Positions 1-10,551 are shown, numbered from the stretch's first letter. The stretch: DNA of 34,025 bases from Kiritimatiellia bacterium (GCA_007134465.1 SLKS01000340.1:1-34025); one strand, 5' to 3'. Translations and numbers: made by a program. Notes: generated from the letters alone by a model not told the origin.

Positions 1-1396
1 CGACCCGACGGCCGTCGGCGAGCGCGCGCACGGCCAGCGAGGCGCCGTGGGCCATATCGCCGGCAATAAAGACGCGAGGCTGCGAAGTCATGCCGTTCGC
101 ATCGCGGCGAACGACGCCGCGTCCGTCCGTTTCCAACGCCAGCGTTTCGGCATACGGGTTGCGCTCCATGCCCGTGAAGCCCATGGCCAGCAGGACGAGA
201 TCGGCTTCGATCCGGAAATCGGTTCCCGGCCTTTCGCGCGGAACGCGGCGGCCGGCCGCATCGGATTGCCATTCGACTTCGCAGCCGTGCAGCGCGACGA
301 CCCGGCCGTCGCGTCCTTCCAGCCGCTTGGTCGTAACGCTCCACCGCCGTTCGCCGCCCTCCTGATGGCTGCTGGATTCGCGGAAGACATTCGGCCATTC
401 CGGCCATGGATTGTCCGGCAGGCGTTGCGGGGGCGGCTTCGGAAGAATTTCGAGCTGCCAGACTTTTTTGGCGCCCTGCCGCAAAGCGGTCCCCAGACAA
501 TCGGAGCCGGTATCGCCGCCGCCGACAATGGCAACCGTTCGCCCGCCCGCCAGAATATTGTCCGTATCCGGCAGCACGACGCCTTCGTTGCGCAGGTTTT
601 GTTGCGCGAGAAAATCCATGGCGAAATGAACGCCGCCCAGTTCGCGGCCGGGAACCGGCAAATCGCGCGGGGCGCGCGCGCCTGCGGCGAGCAGAATGGC
701 GTCGAAGCGGTCGTGCAGATAGCGCGCGGACACATCGGCGCCCACATCCACATCCGTCTCGAACACGATCCCGTTGGCCTCCATCAGCCGAACGCGCCGC
801 TCGACGATCCCTTTGTCCAGCTTGAAGTCCGGTATGCCGTAGCGCAGAATGCCGCCGGGTTTGCGCGCGCGCTCGAACACCGTGACGGCCCAGCCCATGC
901 GGTTCAAATGCCAGGCGGCCGCCAGGCCGGCCGGCCCGGAGCCGATCACCGCCGCCTTGGCCGCGGGCGGCCCGGGAATCGGCGCGGGACGCACCCACCC
1001 TTCCTGAAACGCGCGCTCGACAATCGCGCGCTCGACCTGACGAATGGCCACCGGCTCGCCATGCAACCCGGCCACGCACGCCCCCTCGCAGGGCGCCGGA
1101 CATATGCGGGCGGTAAACTCCGCGAGCGGATGCGTCGCCGAAAGCACGTCCCACGCCTCCGCCCAGCGCCCGCGCCATGCCAGCTCGTTGAACTCGGGGA
1201 TGACATTCTCGAGCGGACAGCCGCAACCGTGACAGAACGGCACGCCGCAATCCATGCAACGCGCCGCCTGCTCGCGCAGCGTTTCCTCCGGAAACACGCG
1301 CTCGACTTCGCGCCAATCCCGCACGCGTTCCCGGCTGTCGCGATAGCCGGGGTTCCGGCGGGGAATCTCCAGGAATGCCCGTTCCCGATCACTCAT
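1..1396 (-). CDS. gltD: Glutamate synthase (NADPH) small subunit, truncated by left window edge (not in the ORF track because it lacks a stop in the window)
   Basis: Minus-strand translation from ATG at 1396: MSDRERAFLEIPRRNPGYRDSRERVRDW..., Cys-rich CMDCGVPFCHGCGCPLENVIPEFNELAW, then VIGSGPAGLAAAWHLNRMGWAVTVFERARKPGGILRYGIPDFKLDK; open to base 1. Confidence 0.95.
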   Translation of the reverse strand, partial: MSDRERAFLEIPRRNPGYRDSRERVRDWREVERVFPEETLREQAARCMDCGVPFCHGCGCPLENVIPEFNELAWRGRWAEAWDVLSATHPLAEFTARICPAPCEGACVAGLHGEPVAIRQVERAIVERAFQEGWVRPAPIPGPPAAKAAVIGSGPAGLAAAWHLNRMGWAVTVFERARKPGGILRYGIPDFKLDKGIVERRVRLMEANGIVFETDVDVGADVSARYLHDRFDAILLAAGARAPRDLPVPGRELGGVHFAMDFLAQQNLRNEGVVLPDTDNILAGGRTVAIVGGGDTGSDCLGTALRQGAKKVWQLEILPKPPPQRLPDNPWPEWPNVFRESSSHQEGGERRWSVTTKRLEGRDGRVVALHGCEVEWQSDAAGRRVPRERPGTDFRIEADLVLLAMGFTGMERNPYAETLALETDGRGVVRRDANGMTSQPRVFIAGDMAHGASLAVRALADGRRV

Positions 1397-4300
1397 GCTC
1401 GCCTGTCTTTCTTGCCGTGGCGGCGTCTTCCGGCGTCATGCGCCCGAGCGCCAAGCGGTATTCCATGGGGAACACCTTGATGAAAAAGGGCAAGGCCGCC
1501 GCCCAATCGTCCAGCAAAGCGCGCCCGCGCGGACTGCCGGTGAGCGCGACATGCCGCGCGACGATCCCGCGCAGTTCGCGTTCGTCTTCCGGCTCGACAA
1601 CCCGTTCCAGGTCTATCGTGTCCAGATTGCAACGGCTGTCGAACAGACCGGTGGGATCGTATACATAGGCGATGCCGCCGCTCATGCCGGCGCCGAAGTT
1701 GACGCCCGTCGAGCCGAGCACGACCACGCGCCCGCCCGTCATGTATTCGCAGCCATGGTCGCCCACCCCTTCGGCTACGGCCACGGCGCCGCTGTTGCGA
1801 ATGGCGAAACGTTCGCCCGCGCGCCCGTTCACATACAGTTCGCCCGCCGTGGCGCCATACAGCAGCACATTGCCGGCTATCATGTTCTCGGCGGGATCGA
1901 ACGCGCTGCCGGGCGCGGGCCGAATGACCACCGTCGCCCCGGACAGCCCCTTGGCCGCGTAATCGTTCGCTTCCCCTTCGAGAAAGAAGGAAATGCCGCG
2001 GGCGCCGAACGCCGCGAAACTTTGGCCGGCCGTCCCGCGCAAGCGCAAAACAATCGTATCCGGCGACAGCCCGTCGGGCCCGAAACGCCGCGCGATTTCG
2101 CCAGAAAGCCCAGTGCCGACCGCCCGATGCACATTGCGCACGGCCAGCTCCGTTTCGACCTTCTCCCCGTGTTCCAGCGCCGGTTGGCAGGCTTCGATCA
2201 GCGCGCCATCCGGGGCCGGCTCGCTTTTTCGCGCCGCGGCGCGATCGTGGCGGCGCGCGGCGGGAGCAGGATCCGGGCAATGGAACAGCGGCGTCAAATC
2301 GAGCCCGGCCGCCTTGCCGACCATGCGCGACGGATCGGCTTCGAGAAGATCGGCGCGCCCGACCGCCTCGTCGAGCGTTCGCAAACCCAGCCCGGCCATC
2401 AGGGAACGAACCTCTTCGGCCACCATAAGGAAATAGTTCTGGACATGGTCGGGTTTCCCGGCAAAGCGTTTTCGCAAAGCGGGATCCTGGGTTGCCACGC
2501 CCACCGGACAGGTGTTCGCGTGGCATTTTCTCATCATCAAACAGCCGCACACCACAAGCGGGGCCGTGGCGAACCCGAACTCCTCGGCGCCGAGCAGCGC
2601 GGCCACAAGCACGTCGCGGCCGGTCCGGAGCTGGCCGTCGGTCTGCAAGCGCACGCGCCCGCGCAGCCCGTTCAGCACGAGAGTCTGCTGAGCTTCCGCC
2701 AGGCCGAGTTCCCAGGGCAGGCCGGCGTGAACGATGGAGGAAAGCGGCGCCGCGCCGGTCCCGCCATCGCCGCCACTGATCAGGATAACGTCCGCGCCGC
2801 CTTTCGCCACGCCGGCGGCCACGGTTCCCACGCCGCATTCGGACACCAGTTTAACCGCGATGCGCGCGGCAGGATTGGCGCAGTGAAGATCGTAGATCAG
2901 TTGCGCGATGTCCTCGATCGAATAAATGTCGTGGTGCGGCGGCGGCGAGATCAGCGTGACGCCCGGCGTGGAATGGCGCACGGCCGCAATGGCCGCATCC
3001 ACCTTGTGTCCCGGCAAATGCCCGCCTTCGCCCGGCTTGGCGCCTTGCGCGATCTTGATCTGAATTTCGCGGGCGCTGACCAAGTAGGAAATGGTAACGC
3101 CGAACCGGCCGCTGGCCACTTGCTTGACGGCGCTGCACACGCTGTCGCCATCGGGCAAGGGCTGGAAGCGTTCGGCCTCCTCGCCGCCCTCCCCGCTATT
3201 GCTCATGGCGCCCAGCCGGTTCATGGCCAGCGCCAGCGTTCGGTGGGCCTCGCGGCTGAGCGAACCGAACGACATGGCGCCGGTCGCGAACCGCTTGACA
3301 ATGGCGGAGGCCGGCTCCACCTCCTCGAGCGGCGCCGCCGCGCCGTTCGGCTTGAAACGAAAGAGCGAGCGCACCGTATGCAGCCGGCAGGTTTGATCGT
3401 GGATATCGGCGGAGAACGCCTCGTAGAGATCGCGCCGGTTCTCGCGCGCCGCGCGCTGCAGCAGGGTCAGGCTGTTCGGAGTCCAATAATGACGCTCGCC
3501 GTCCGTGCGAAAACGGTAGCGGCCGCCGGAAGGCAGAACGTTCGGCATGGCAAGCGGCGGATGCCAGGCGGACGCATGTCGCGCATGGGCTTCGGCCGCG
3601 ATATCGTCCATGCCCGCGCCGCCAATGCGGCTGGCCGTGCCTTCGAAATAGCGGTCGGTCACGGCCCGGCTTAGTCCGATCGCCTCGAAAATGCGCGCGC
3701 TGCGATAGCTGCGCAACGTGGAAATGCCCATCTTGGACAGGATCCGCAACAAGCCGTCGCACAGCGCCTTGACATAGTTTTCGACCGCCTCGACCGCCGA
3801 TAGTGGCCTGTCCAAACGGCCGTTCGCCGCCAAAGCCGCCACGGTTTCATAAGCCAGGCGCGGATTGATCGCCGAGGCGCCGTAGCCGAGCAGCAGCGCC
3901 ATATGCATGGTTTCGCGCGCTTCGCCGGTTTCGGCCACAATGCCGATCCGCGTCCGCAAGCTATCGCGGATCAAACGCCGATGCACGGCGGCCACCGCCA
4001 GCAGCATGGGAATCGGACAACGCTCCTGCGGCAGACCGACATCGGAAAGCACGAGAATGCGCGCCCCTTCGCGCACGGCGGCCACCGCGCAGTCGCACAG
4101 CTCGTCCACGGCCTCTTCCAGCGCCGCGCCGTCCCCGCCCGCCGCGAAACCGGCAGGCAGGCGGCGCAACTGGAAATCGGCATCCGGCAACCGGCCGATC
4201 CGTTCCAAGTCCTCGTTGGACAGGAACGGGTGCGGCATTTTGATCAGGCGCGCATGGCCGGGCTTCTCGGCCAGAATCGAATCGCTGTTGCCGATGCCGG

Positions 4301-5921
4301 TCATCAGCGACATGACCTGCGCCTCGCGAATGGGATCGATAGCCGGATTCGTCACCTGCGCGAACATCTGCTTGAAATAGGCGTACAGCAACTGGGGCTG
4401 TTCGGACAGAACCGCCAACGGCACGTCGGCGCCCATGGATCCCTTCGGTTCCTGGCCCGTGGCGGCCATGACGCCGAGCAGCAAACGCTCGTCCTCGCGC
4501 GTGTATCCGAACAGCCGCTGGCGACGCCGCAAGGTTTCGGGATCGGATTGCGTTTCGGACACGGCGCCGAACAGGCCGCGCACGTCAATGCGGTTCTCCT
4601 GCACCCAGCGGCGATAGGGACGGCGTCGCGCCAGCGCCATTTTGATTTCGCAATCCTTGAGCAAGCGGCCCTTGCGCGTGTCGGCCAGCAGAATCTGGCC
4701 GGGCCGCAAGCCGCCTTTTTCGCATACCGTTTCGGGGGCGAGATCGAGCACGCCCGCCTCGGAGGCAAACACCACCAATCCGTCGCGCGTCACCGCATAG
4801 CGCGCCGGCCGCAACCCGTTGCGGTCCAGCATGCCCCCGACCACGCAGCCATCGGTGAACGCGATGGCGGCGGGCCCGTCCCATGGCTCCATGAACCCGG
4901 CGTGATATTCGAAGAACCCGCGCAAATCCGGGCCCATCGGATATTTCGGGCCCCAGCCTTGCGGAATCGTCATCACCGCCGCATGATCGGGATCGCGCCC
5001 CGCCATGACAAGCAGCTCGATCACATTGTCGAGCGCGGCCGAATCGCTGCCGCCGGGCTCGATAATCGGCCGCAATTTCGCCACGGCAGAGCCAAACGCT
5101 TCCGACTCGAGATTCGGCTCGCGCGCTTCCATGTTGAAGCGATTCCCTTTGAGCGTGTTGATCTCGCCGTTATGCGCCAGGCAACGGAACGGCTGCGCCA
5201 GCGGCCAGGACGGAAACGTGTTGGTGCTGTAGCGCTGATGCACCACGGCCAGCGCGCTTTCCAGCCTCGGATCGCGCAGGTCGGGATAGAAGGCAGGCAC
5301 TTGCGGCGCCTGCATCAAGCCCTTGTAGACGATCGTACGGCAGGACAAACTGGCCACATACAGGGCGTCGGCCGCTCCGCCCCCATCATGGACCGCCCGC
5401 TGCCATAGCTTGCGCATCAGGTACAGCTTGCGTTCGAACAACGGTTCCGCGAGCCCGTCGCCCGTGACGAAACACTGGCGTATGACCGGCATCTCGCGCC
5501 GCGCCTGCTCGCCAAGCACGGCGGGGTCCACAGGCACCTCGCGCCAGCCCGCCAGGACGAGCCCGGCCTCCTCCGCCGCGGCCCGGCCCAACGCCAGGCA
5601 ACTCTCGCGTTCCGCTTCGTCCCGGGAGAGAAAGCACATGCCGACGCCGAACCGGCCGCTTTCGGGCAGTCGAATCGCCGTTTCGGAACAGACAGCGCGC
5701 AGGAAACGCTCCGGCATCTGAAAAAGAAGCCCGGCACCGTCGCCCGTATTCGCGTCGGCGCCGGTCGCGCCCCGGTGCAGCAAATTCTCCAGAATGGCCA
5801 CGCCCTTCTCGATCACATCATGCGACGCGACCCCGTCCAGCCGAGCCACGAACCCGACGCCGCAGGCATCGTGCTCGAAGGCCGGATCGTACAGACCCTG
5901 TCTGTTCGGGAAACCGGTCAT
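1389..5921 (-). CDS. gltB: Glutamate synthase large subunit (GltB type, N-terminal Ntn amidotransferase plus FMN/3Fe-4S synthase domains)
   Basis: MTGFPNRQGLYDPAFEHDACGVGFVARLDG (catalytic Cys after the processed N-terminus), GDGGTGAAPLSS, CHANTCPVGVATQDP, C-terminal GXXGXXXG-rich domain. Start set at 5921, not 5981, because the next gene upstream ends at 5923. Confidence 0.97.
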   Translation of the reverse strand: MTGFPNRQGLYDPAFEHDACGVGFVARLDGVASHDVIEKGVAILENLLHRGATGADANTGDGAGLLFQMPERFLRAVCSETAIRLPESGRFGVGMCFLSRDEAERESCLALGRAAAEEAGLVLAGWREVPVDPAVLGEQARREMPVIRQCFVTGDGLAEPLFERKLYLMRKLWQRAVHDGGGAADALYVASLSCRTIVYKGLMQAPQVPAFYPDLRDPRLESALAVVHQRYSTNTFPSWPLAQPFRCLAHNGEINTLKGNRFNMEAREPNLESEAFGSAVAKLRPIIEPGGSDSAALDNVIELLVMAGRDPDHAAVMTIPQGWGPKYPMGPDLRGFFEYHAGFMEPWDGPAAIAFTDGCVVGGMLDRNGLRPARYAVTRDGLVVFASEAGVLDLAPETVCEKGGLRPGQILLADTRKGRLLKDCEIKMALARRRPYRRWVQENRIDVRGLFGAVSETQSDPETLRRRQRLFGYTREDERLLLGVMAATGQEPKGSMGADVPLAVLSEQPQLLYAYFKQMFAQVTNPAIDPIREAQVMSLMTGIGNSDSILAEKPGHARLIKMPHPFLSNEDLERIGRLPDADFQLRRLPAGFAAGGDGAALEEAVDELCDCAVAAVREGARILVLSDVGLPQERCPIPMLLAVAAVHRRLIRDSLRTRIGIVAETGEARETMHMALLLGYGASAINPRLAYETVAALAANGRLDRPLSAVEAVENYVKALCDGLLRILSKMGISTLRSYRSARIFEAIGLSRAVTDRYFEGTASRIGGAGMDDIAAEAHARHASAWHPPLAMPNVLPSGGRYRFRTDGERHYWTPNSLTLLQRAARENRRDLYEAFSADIHDQTCRLHTVRSLFRFKPNGAAAPLEEVEPASAIVKRFATGAMSFGSLSREAHRTLALAMNRLGAMSNSGEGGEEAERFQPLPDGDSVCSAVKQVASGRFGVTISYLVSAREIQIKIAQGAKPGEGGHLPGHKVDAAIAAVRHSTPGVTLISPPPHHDIYSIEDIAQLIYDLHCANPAARIAVKLVSECGVGTVAAGVAKGGADVILISGGDGGTGAAPLSSIVHAGLPWELGLAEAQQTLVLNGLRGRVRLQTDGQLRTGRDVLVAALLGAEEFGFATAPLVVCGCLMMRKCHANTCPVGVATQDPALRKRFAGKPDHVQNYFLMVAEEVRSLMAGLGLRTLDEAVGRADLLEADPSRMVGKAAGLDLTPLFHCPDPAPAARRHDRAAARKSEPAPDGALIEACQPALEHGEKVETELAVRNVHRAVGTGLSGEIARRFGPDGLSPDTIVLRLRGTAGQSFAAFGARGISFFLEGEANDYAAKGLSGATVVIRPAPGSAFDPAENMIAGNVLLYGATAGELYVNGRAGERFAIRNSGAVAVAEGVGDHGCEYMTGGRVVVLGSTGVNFGAGMSGGIAYVYDPTGLFDSRCNLDTIDLERVVEPEDERELRGIVARHVALTGSPRGRALLDDWAAALPFFIKVFPMEYRLALGRMTPEDAATARKTGEHE

Positions 5922-5922
5922 G

Positions 5923-8007
5923 TCACTGAGCAAACAGCATTTCCGCGTAGGACGGCATCGGCCAGCGGTCGTCCGGCACAAGCTCTTCCAAGGCGTCGGC
6001 CGCTTCGCGCACCGCCGCCATGGCCGCCAGCTTCGCCGGCCCTTTGGCCGTCAGCCGATTCTCCAGTTCCGTCACGCCTTTCGCCAGCGCATCGGTCAGC
6101 TCGCAAAGGCGGACGAGCACGCCGCGCGCCGCCTCGGCCGACATCTGGCAGGCCTCGAGTCCTGTCACCGTGGCGACCGTATCGCGCTGATACTCGAGCG
6201 CCGCCGGCAATATCATGGTTTTCGCCAAATACAGCGCGCAGTGGGCTTCGATCGAAACCTGCTTCTCGTACTGCTCCATGTACACTTCGTAGCGCGACTC
6301 CAGTTCCTGCTCGCTCAGCACGCCGTACTTGGCGAACAGATCGCGGGCCTTCGCCGTCCGCAACGGCTGCAACGCTTCCGGGGTCGTCCGCAAGTTCGGC
6401 AGCCCGCGGCGCTCCGCCTCGGCCAGCCATTCTGCCGTGTAGTTGTCGCCATGGAACAGGATGCGCTTGTGGTTCACGACGATTTCCCGCAAGACGCCGG
6501 GCAGAACATCGGTCAAATCTTTGCCACCGGCGATATCCGCCTCCAGCCGGTCGCAGATGCCGTCGAGCGCCTCGGCCACGATCGTATTCATCACCACGTT
6601 CGGCCCCGCGCAGCTCTGATTGGAACCCACCGCCCGAAACTCGAACTTGTTGCCGGTAAAAGCAAGGGGCGACGTGCGGTTGCGGTCCGTCTCGTAGCGC
6701 GGCAATGCCGGCAGCGTCGCGACACCCAACTGAATCGTCTTGCCGGCGCGGCCGGCGCCCTTGACGCCCTGCTCGATCTGCCCAATGATCTCGGAGAGCT
6801 GCTCGCCCAGATAGATGGACATGACCGCCGGCGGCGCCTCGTTCGCGCCCAGCCGATGATCGTTGCCGGACGAGGCGATCGAAGCGCGCAGCACGTCCGC
6901 ATGCTTGTCCACCGCCTGGATCAGCGCGCAGATCATCGTCAGGAACTTCGCGTTCTCGTGCGGACTGTCGCCCGGCGAGAGCCAGTTCTTGCCGTCCGGC
7001 CCGCACACCGCCCAGTTATTGTGCTTGCCCGACCCGTTCACGCCCGCGAACGGCTTCTCGTGCAGCAGGCACACGAACCCGTGCCGATTCGCCACATGCG
7101 GCAGCAGCTCCATCACCAGCATGTTGTGATCCACCGCCAGGTTCAGTCCCTCGTACACCGGCGCCAGTTCGAACTGGGCGGGGCTCACCTCGTTGTGCCG
7201 GGTCTTCGCCGGCACGCCCAGCCGCCAGAGATGATGGTCCAAATCGGTCATGAACGCCATCACCCGCGGCTTGATCGCCCCGAAATAATGGTCTTCCATC
7301 TGCTGATGCTTCGCCGGCGAACAGCCGAACAGGGTGCGGCCCGTCTGCAACAAATCGAGCCGAGCATCCACATACTGCTTGTCCACCAGAAAATACTCCT
7401 GCTCCGCTCCCATCGTCGCATAGGCCCGCTTGCCGTCCGATTCGATCCCGAACAGCTTGCCCAGCCGGCAGACCTGCTTCGACAGAACGTCCATTGAACG
7501 CAACAGCGGCGTCTTCTTGTCCAGCGCCTCGCCGTTATGCCCGCAGAATACCGTGGGAATGCACAGCACGGCACCGTTTTCGCACTCCTTGATGAACGCC
7601 GGACTGGTCGGGTCCCAGGAGGTGTAGCCCCGTGCCTCGAATGTCGCCCGCAGGCCGCCCGAAGGGAAGCTGGACGCGTCCGGTTCGCCCTGGATCAGTT
7701 CCTTGCCCGAGAACTGCATCAGCGCGCCGCCTTCGTGATCGGGTGTTAGAAACGACTCGTGCTTCTCAGCCGTCGCGCCGGTCAGCGGCAGGAACCAATG
7801 CGTGAAATGCGTTGCGCCCTTCTCCACCGCCCAGGTCTTCATCGCTTCCGCCACATCGTCCGCGATCGCCGCATCCAGCCGCTGCCCCTGCCGAATCGTG
7901 GAAATGAGCGACGCATAGGTCGCTTCCGACAAATAGTTGCGCATCGTCTTAATGCTGAACACGTTTTCCCCGAACGACCGCGCCGCTTTCGACAACTCTT
8001 CTTTCAC
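5923..8007 (-). CDS. glnN: Type III glutamine synthetase (GlnN family)
   Basis: 694 aa [26 protein letters not shown]...[22 protein letters not shown]...[23 protein letters not shown], typical of GSIII. Confidence 0.95.
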   Translation of the reverse strand: MKEELSKAARSFGENVFSIKTMRNYLSEATYASLISTIRQGQRLDAAIADDVAEAMKTWAVEKGATHFTHWFLPLTGATAEKHESFLTPDHEGGALMQFSGKELIQGEPDASSFPSGGLRATFEARGYTSWDPTSPAFIKECENGAVLCIPTVFCGHNGEALDKKTPLLRSMDVLSKQVCRLGKLFGIESDGKRAYATMGAEQEYFLVDKQYVDARLDLLQTGRTLFGCSPAKHQQMEDHYFGAIKPRVMAFMTDLDHHLWRLGVPAKTRHNEVSPAQFELAPVYEGLNLAVDHNMLVMELLPHVANRHGFVCLLHEKPFAGVNGSGKHNNWAVCGPDGKNWLSPGDSPHENAKFLTMICALIQAVDKHADVLRASIASSGNDHRLGANEAPPAVMSIYLGEQLSEIIGQIEQGVKGAGRAGKTIQLGVATLPALPRYETDRNRTSPLAFTGNKFEFRAVGSNQSCAGPNVVMNTIVAEALDGICDRLEADIAGGKDLTDVLPGVLREIVVNHKRILFHGDNYTAEWLAEAERRGLPNLRTTPEALQPLRTAKARDLFAKYGVLSEQELESRYEVYMEQYEKQVSIEAHCALYLAKTMILPAALEYQRDTVATVTGLEACQMSAEAARGVLVRLCELTDALAKGVTELENRLTAKGPAKLAAMAAVREAADALEELVPDDRWPMPSYAEMLFAQ

Positions 8008-8037
8008 CGCTTTTCCCTCCTCGCTGTTTACCGAAAC

Positions 8038-8793
8038 CTACCGCAACACCTCGAAAATCTGGGGCAAGACACGCTTATGATGCGAGCGCGACTTCATTTC
8101 GCCCACTTTCTGGACCAGGCGCGTATCCAGGCTGCCCACCTTGCCCGCCTCCAACGCGCGAAATACGTTGTCCAACACCTCGTAGGACAGCCCCATCTCG
8201 CCTTCGTCCGTCTGACCGGCCCACAATCCGGCGCTCGGCGGCTTGACAACCACCGGTTCCGGCACCCCCAGCTCCCGCGCCAGCGCCCATACTTCCGTCT
8301 TGTACAATCCGGCCAGCGGCAACAGGTCCGCCCCGCCATCGCCGTATTTCGTAAAATAGCCGGCCAGCCATTCGCTCCGGTTGCCCGTGCCGATCACCAT
8401 GGCCGAACGCAAGTTCGCCCAGTAATACAACACCGCCATTCTCAGCCTCGGCTTAACGTTGGCAACCACCTCGCGACCCGCCTCCGGCAACGTTTCCATC
8501 AACGCCCGAAACGTCTTGTCCAACCGAACCGTCACCGTCTCCAACTCGAGTGTCTCCGCCACCAGACGCGCATCGCTCTCGTCGGATTCCGACGAATCGC
8601 ACGGCATAATCACACCCAGCGCATGCTCGCCCAACGCCCGCTTGCACAGCGCCGCCACCACCGCCGAATCCACGCCGCCACTCAACCCGAACACCACGCC
8701 CTTCAAACCGGCATGGCTCACGCAGTCGGCAATCCATTCCGTCAAACGATCCGATAACGATCTCAAATCAAACCTCCATTCGCTATGCCACAC
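8038..8793 (-). CDS. nadE: NH3-dependent NAD+ synthetase (no glutaminase domain)
   Basis: 251 aa with GVVFGLSGGVDSAVVAALCKRALG P-loop, MVIGTGNRSEWLAGYFTKYGDGGADLLPLAGLYKTEVWALARELGVP, KPPSAGLWAGQTDEGEMGLSYEVLD. Confidence 0.95.
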   Translation of the reverse strand: MWHSEWRFDLRSLSDRLTEWIADCVSHAGLKGVVFGLSGGVDSAVVAALCKRALGEHALGVIMPCDSSESDESDARLVAETLELETVTVRLDKTFRALMETLPEAGREVVANVKPRLRMAVLYYWANLRSAMVIGTGNRSEWLAGYFTKYGDGGADLLPLAGLYKTEVWALARELGVPEPVVVKPPSAGLWAGQTDEGEMGLSYEVLDNVFRALEAGKVGSLDTRLVQKVGEMKSRSHHKRVLPQIFEVLR

Positions 8794-8820
8794 TGTCCCG
8801 AGCGCCGTGCCCGTCCAATT

Positions 8821-8901
8821 CCGTCTGATCTGTCCGATCCGTCGGATTCGTCTGACAAGCCGGACCTGTCAGACCCGTCGGACCTGTCGGACAAATCGGA
8901 C
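8821..8901. repeat. Nine contiguous degenerate 9-bp units (consensus about CYGTCNGAY), halves approximately inverted
   Basis: ccgtctgat ctgtccgat ccgtcggat tcgtctgac aagccggac ctgtcagac ccgtcggac ctgtcggac aaatcggac. Confidence 0.9.
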
Positions 8902-9140
8902 ACAACAACCATTATCATTTTCCGTGCCAACAAGCTTGATTCACCAAAACTCAAAACATAAACAATACGTTTAACTTTGCAATACAAAAGATTACAACCG
9001 CAAAAGACTTGTTCTCCGGAACAACACCAGCACACCCATGAGGCCATATGTTTGCCATTGGCCAATATCTTGCCAAAGCGAGACTGGGTTTCAAAGACGG
9101 ACTGGCCGACTACGGCGGGGGAATGAATCTTAGACCTATC

Positions 9141-9170
9141 GTCCTCGTCGTCGTTCTCGTTCTCGTCCTC
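9141..9170. repeat. Five 6-bp units GTYSTC
   Basis: gtcctc gtcgtc gttctc gttctc gtcctc. Confidence 0.8.
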
Positions 9171-9274
9171 GATTTCTCCCGTCAGGGGCAATGAATCGGG
9201 GATGCCCCCTGGCAAAAGCCATTCCCCGCTTTGCGCTTGCAGTTTCAGGCTTCCGACTGCTAGGGTGGGTTCCG

Positions 9275-10506
9275 ATGAACTGGGCAGCCATAGCATGGGT
9301 AGCGGCGGCGCTTCTCGCCTTGTTGATTCTCGGCGTATGGATTCGCAGGGCTCGCCGAATGGTCCGCCTCGTGAGAATACTGCCATTGTGTGCCGCGTCG
9401 CTTGTCTTCTCGGTTTGCTCCTGCACCACATCGCAACCCTGCCAACCCGATGTGTCAACCAAAGCGTACGAGAGAGCCATGGCGGAGTTCGAGAGACTCG
9501 ATTTTCCTCGGCAGACCTATGAGGACTGGAAACTTTTTCAGGAGCAAGACAATCTCCGCAGGCTTTATCTTTCTCTTTTGGACGTGGACCCGGAGAAGGC
9601 CATGGCGGAAAGCAACAAGGCCAACGTCGAATACCAGCAAGCATTTGATGCCTTCCGACAGGCGCAAGGCATCGCTAACGACAACGCATTCATTGATATT
9701 GAACAGGAAGCAGCCCTTCATCGCGAGTTCAGAAGACAATTCAAGCCCGGTCAAACCAATCACGTTGCCGCGATTCTGATTGTGTGGGAGATGTGGGCGG
9801 AGCTTCAGGCGGCAGAGCAGTTCTTCCGGAACCGGATGGCTGCGGCAGGTGTCCGTCCCCAAGACGCCTTCGAAGCTCTATCCTTGTCCAATCGGCACCG
9901 CCGGGCGATGGGACAATGGGAACAGGCCGGAGCCGGAATGTGGCAGCTTCATTACGTTGGCGGCGACATCCCTCATCCGGACCCCGAGGTTCGAAAACAA
10001 CTTGCCGAAGGCGAGTCTCCGTACCAGATCGAAGGAATGGTGTTCAAGGAGGCCAACATCGAACATTCTCGCGACATGGCGGAGAAGGTTCTCGGCGCAT
10101 TCAGCCAGGAATCCGAGTTGACGCCGTTTAGCGCAGAGCTTGCGGCGCGAGCACGCGAGGAAATTGCGAATTCCGTTGTCGAAGAGATAGAAGAGCGCTG
10201 GGGCAACGCGTTTCAGTGGGCTTCAGACGCCATCGTCACAGCTCGCTCCGCTCGCGCGCTCTACGAACTGGAAATGGAGCACATCGGACGGGGGATGTTC
10301 CGATTACCTACGGCTACCCGGCGGCGCCGCCGGAAGGCTATCGGGAAGCTCGACGCGCGCTGTTCCGCAACGCCGGCATGCCCGTCTTGGGCGGCTGCGT
10401 TATCTCCGACAGGTCTCCCAAGAGCCTTCGCATCGCGGTTTGCCCCGCATGCGCAGAAGCGAGACGCCTGTGGCTGGAAAAGCATGAGCGCCAAGGCGCA
10501 CAATAG
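9275..10506 (+). CDS. Hypothetical membrane-anchored/lipoprotein-like protein; reading frame appears to shift by -1 in the G5 run at 10290-10294
   Basis: ORF 9191..10555 carries plausible protein (MVRLVRILPLCAASLVFSVCSCTTSQPCQPDVSTKAYERAMAEFERLDF...ELEMEHIGRG), then becomes Arg-rich/low quality. Frame 1 continues plausibly as GDVPITYGYPAAPPEGYREARRALFRNAGMPVLGGCVISDRSPKSLRIAVCPACAEARRLWLEKHERQGAQ* ending at 10506, just before a hairpin. Confidence 0.6.
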
Positions 10507-10510
10507 GGAC

Positions 10511-10551
10511 ACGGATGGTTTCGAAACAATTCTTTCTTCCCATCCGTTTTC
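10511..10551 (+). terminator. Hairpin ACGGATGG...CCATCCGT followed by TTTT
   Basis: 10511-10518 and 10540-10547 are exact reverse complements; TTTT follows; lies 4 nt after the frame-1 stop. Confidence 0.5.

Noticed and set aside
1395-3674. 759-aa plus-strand ORF opposite gltB
   Set aside because: Antisense shadow of a clearly conserved coding gene; composition is typical of GC-rich antisense frames.
5794-7497. 567-aa plus-strand ORF opposite glnN
   Set aside because: Antisense shadow of a conserved GSIII gene.
8821-8901. CRISPR array
   Set aside because: Units are 9 bp and contiguous with no unique spacers; no cas genes in the window.
8763-9644. 293-aa minus-strand ORF containing SDLSDRSDGSDRS and EDENENDDEDD runs
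   Set aside because: Translation of the intergenic repeat blocks plus antisense of the lipoprotein-like gene; no plausible start or domains.
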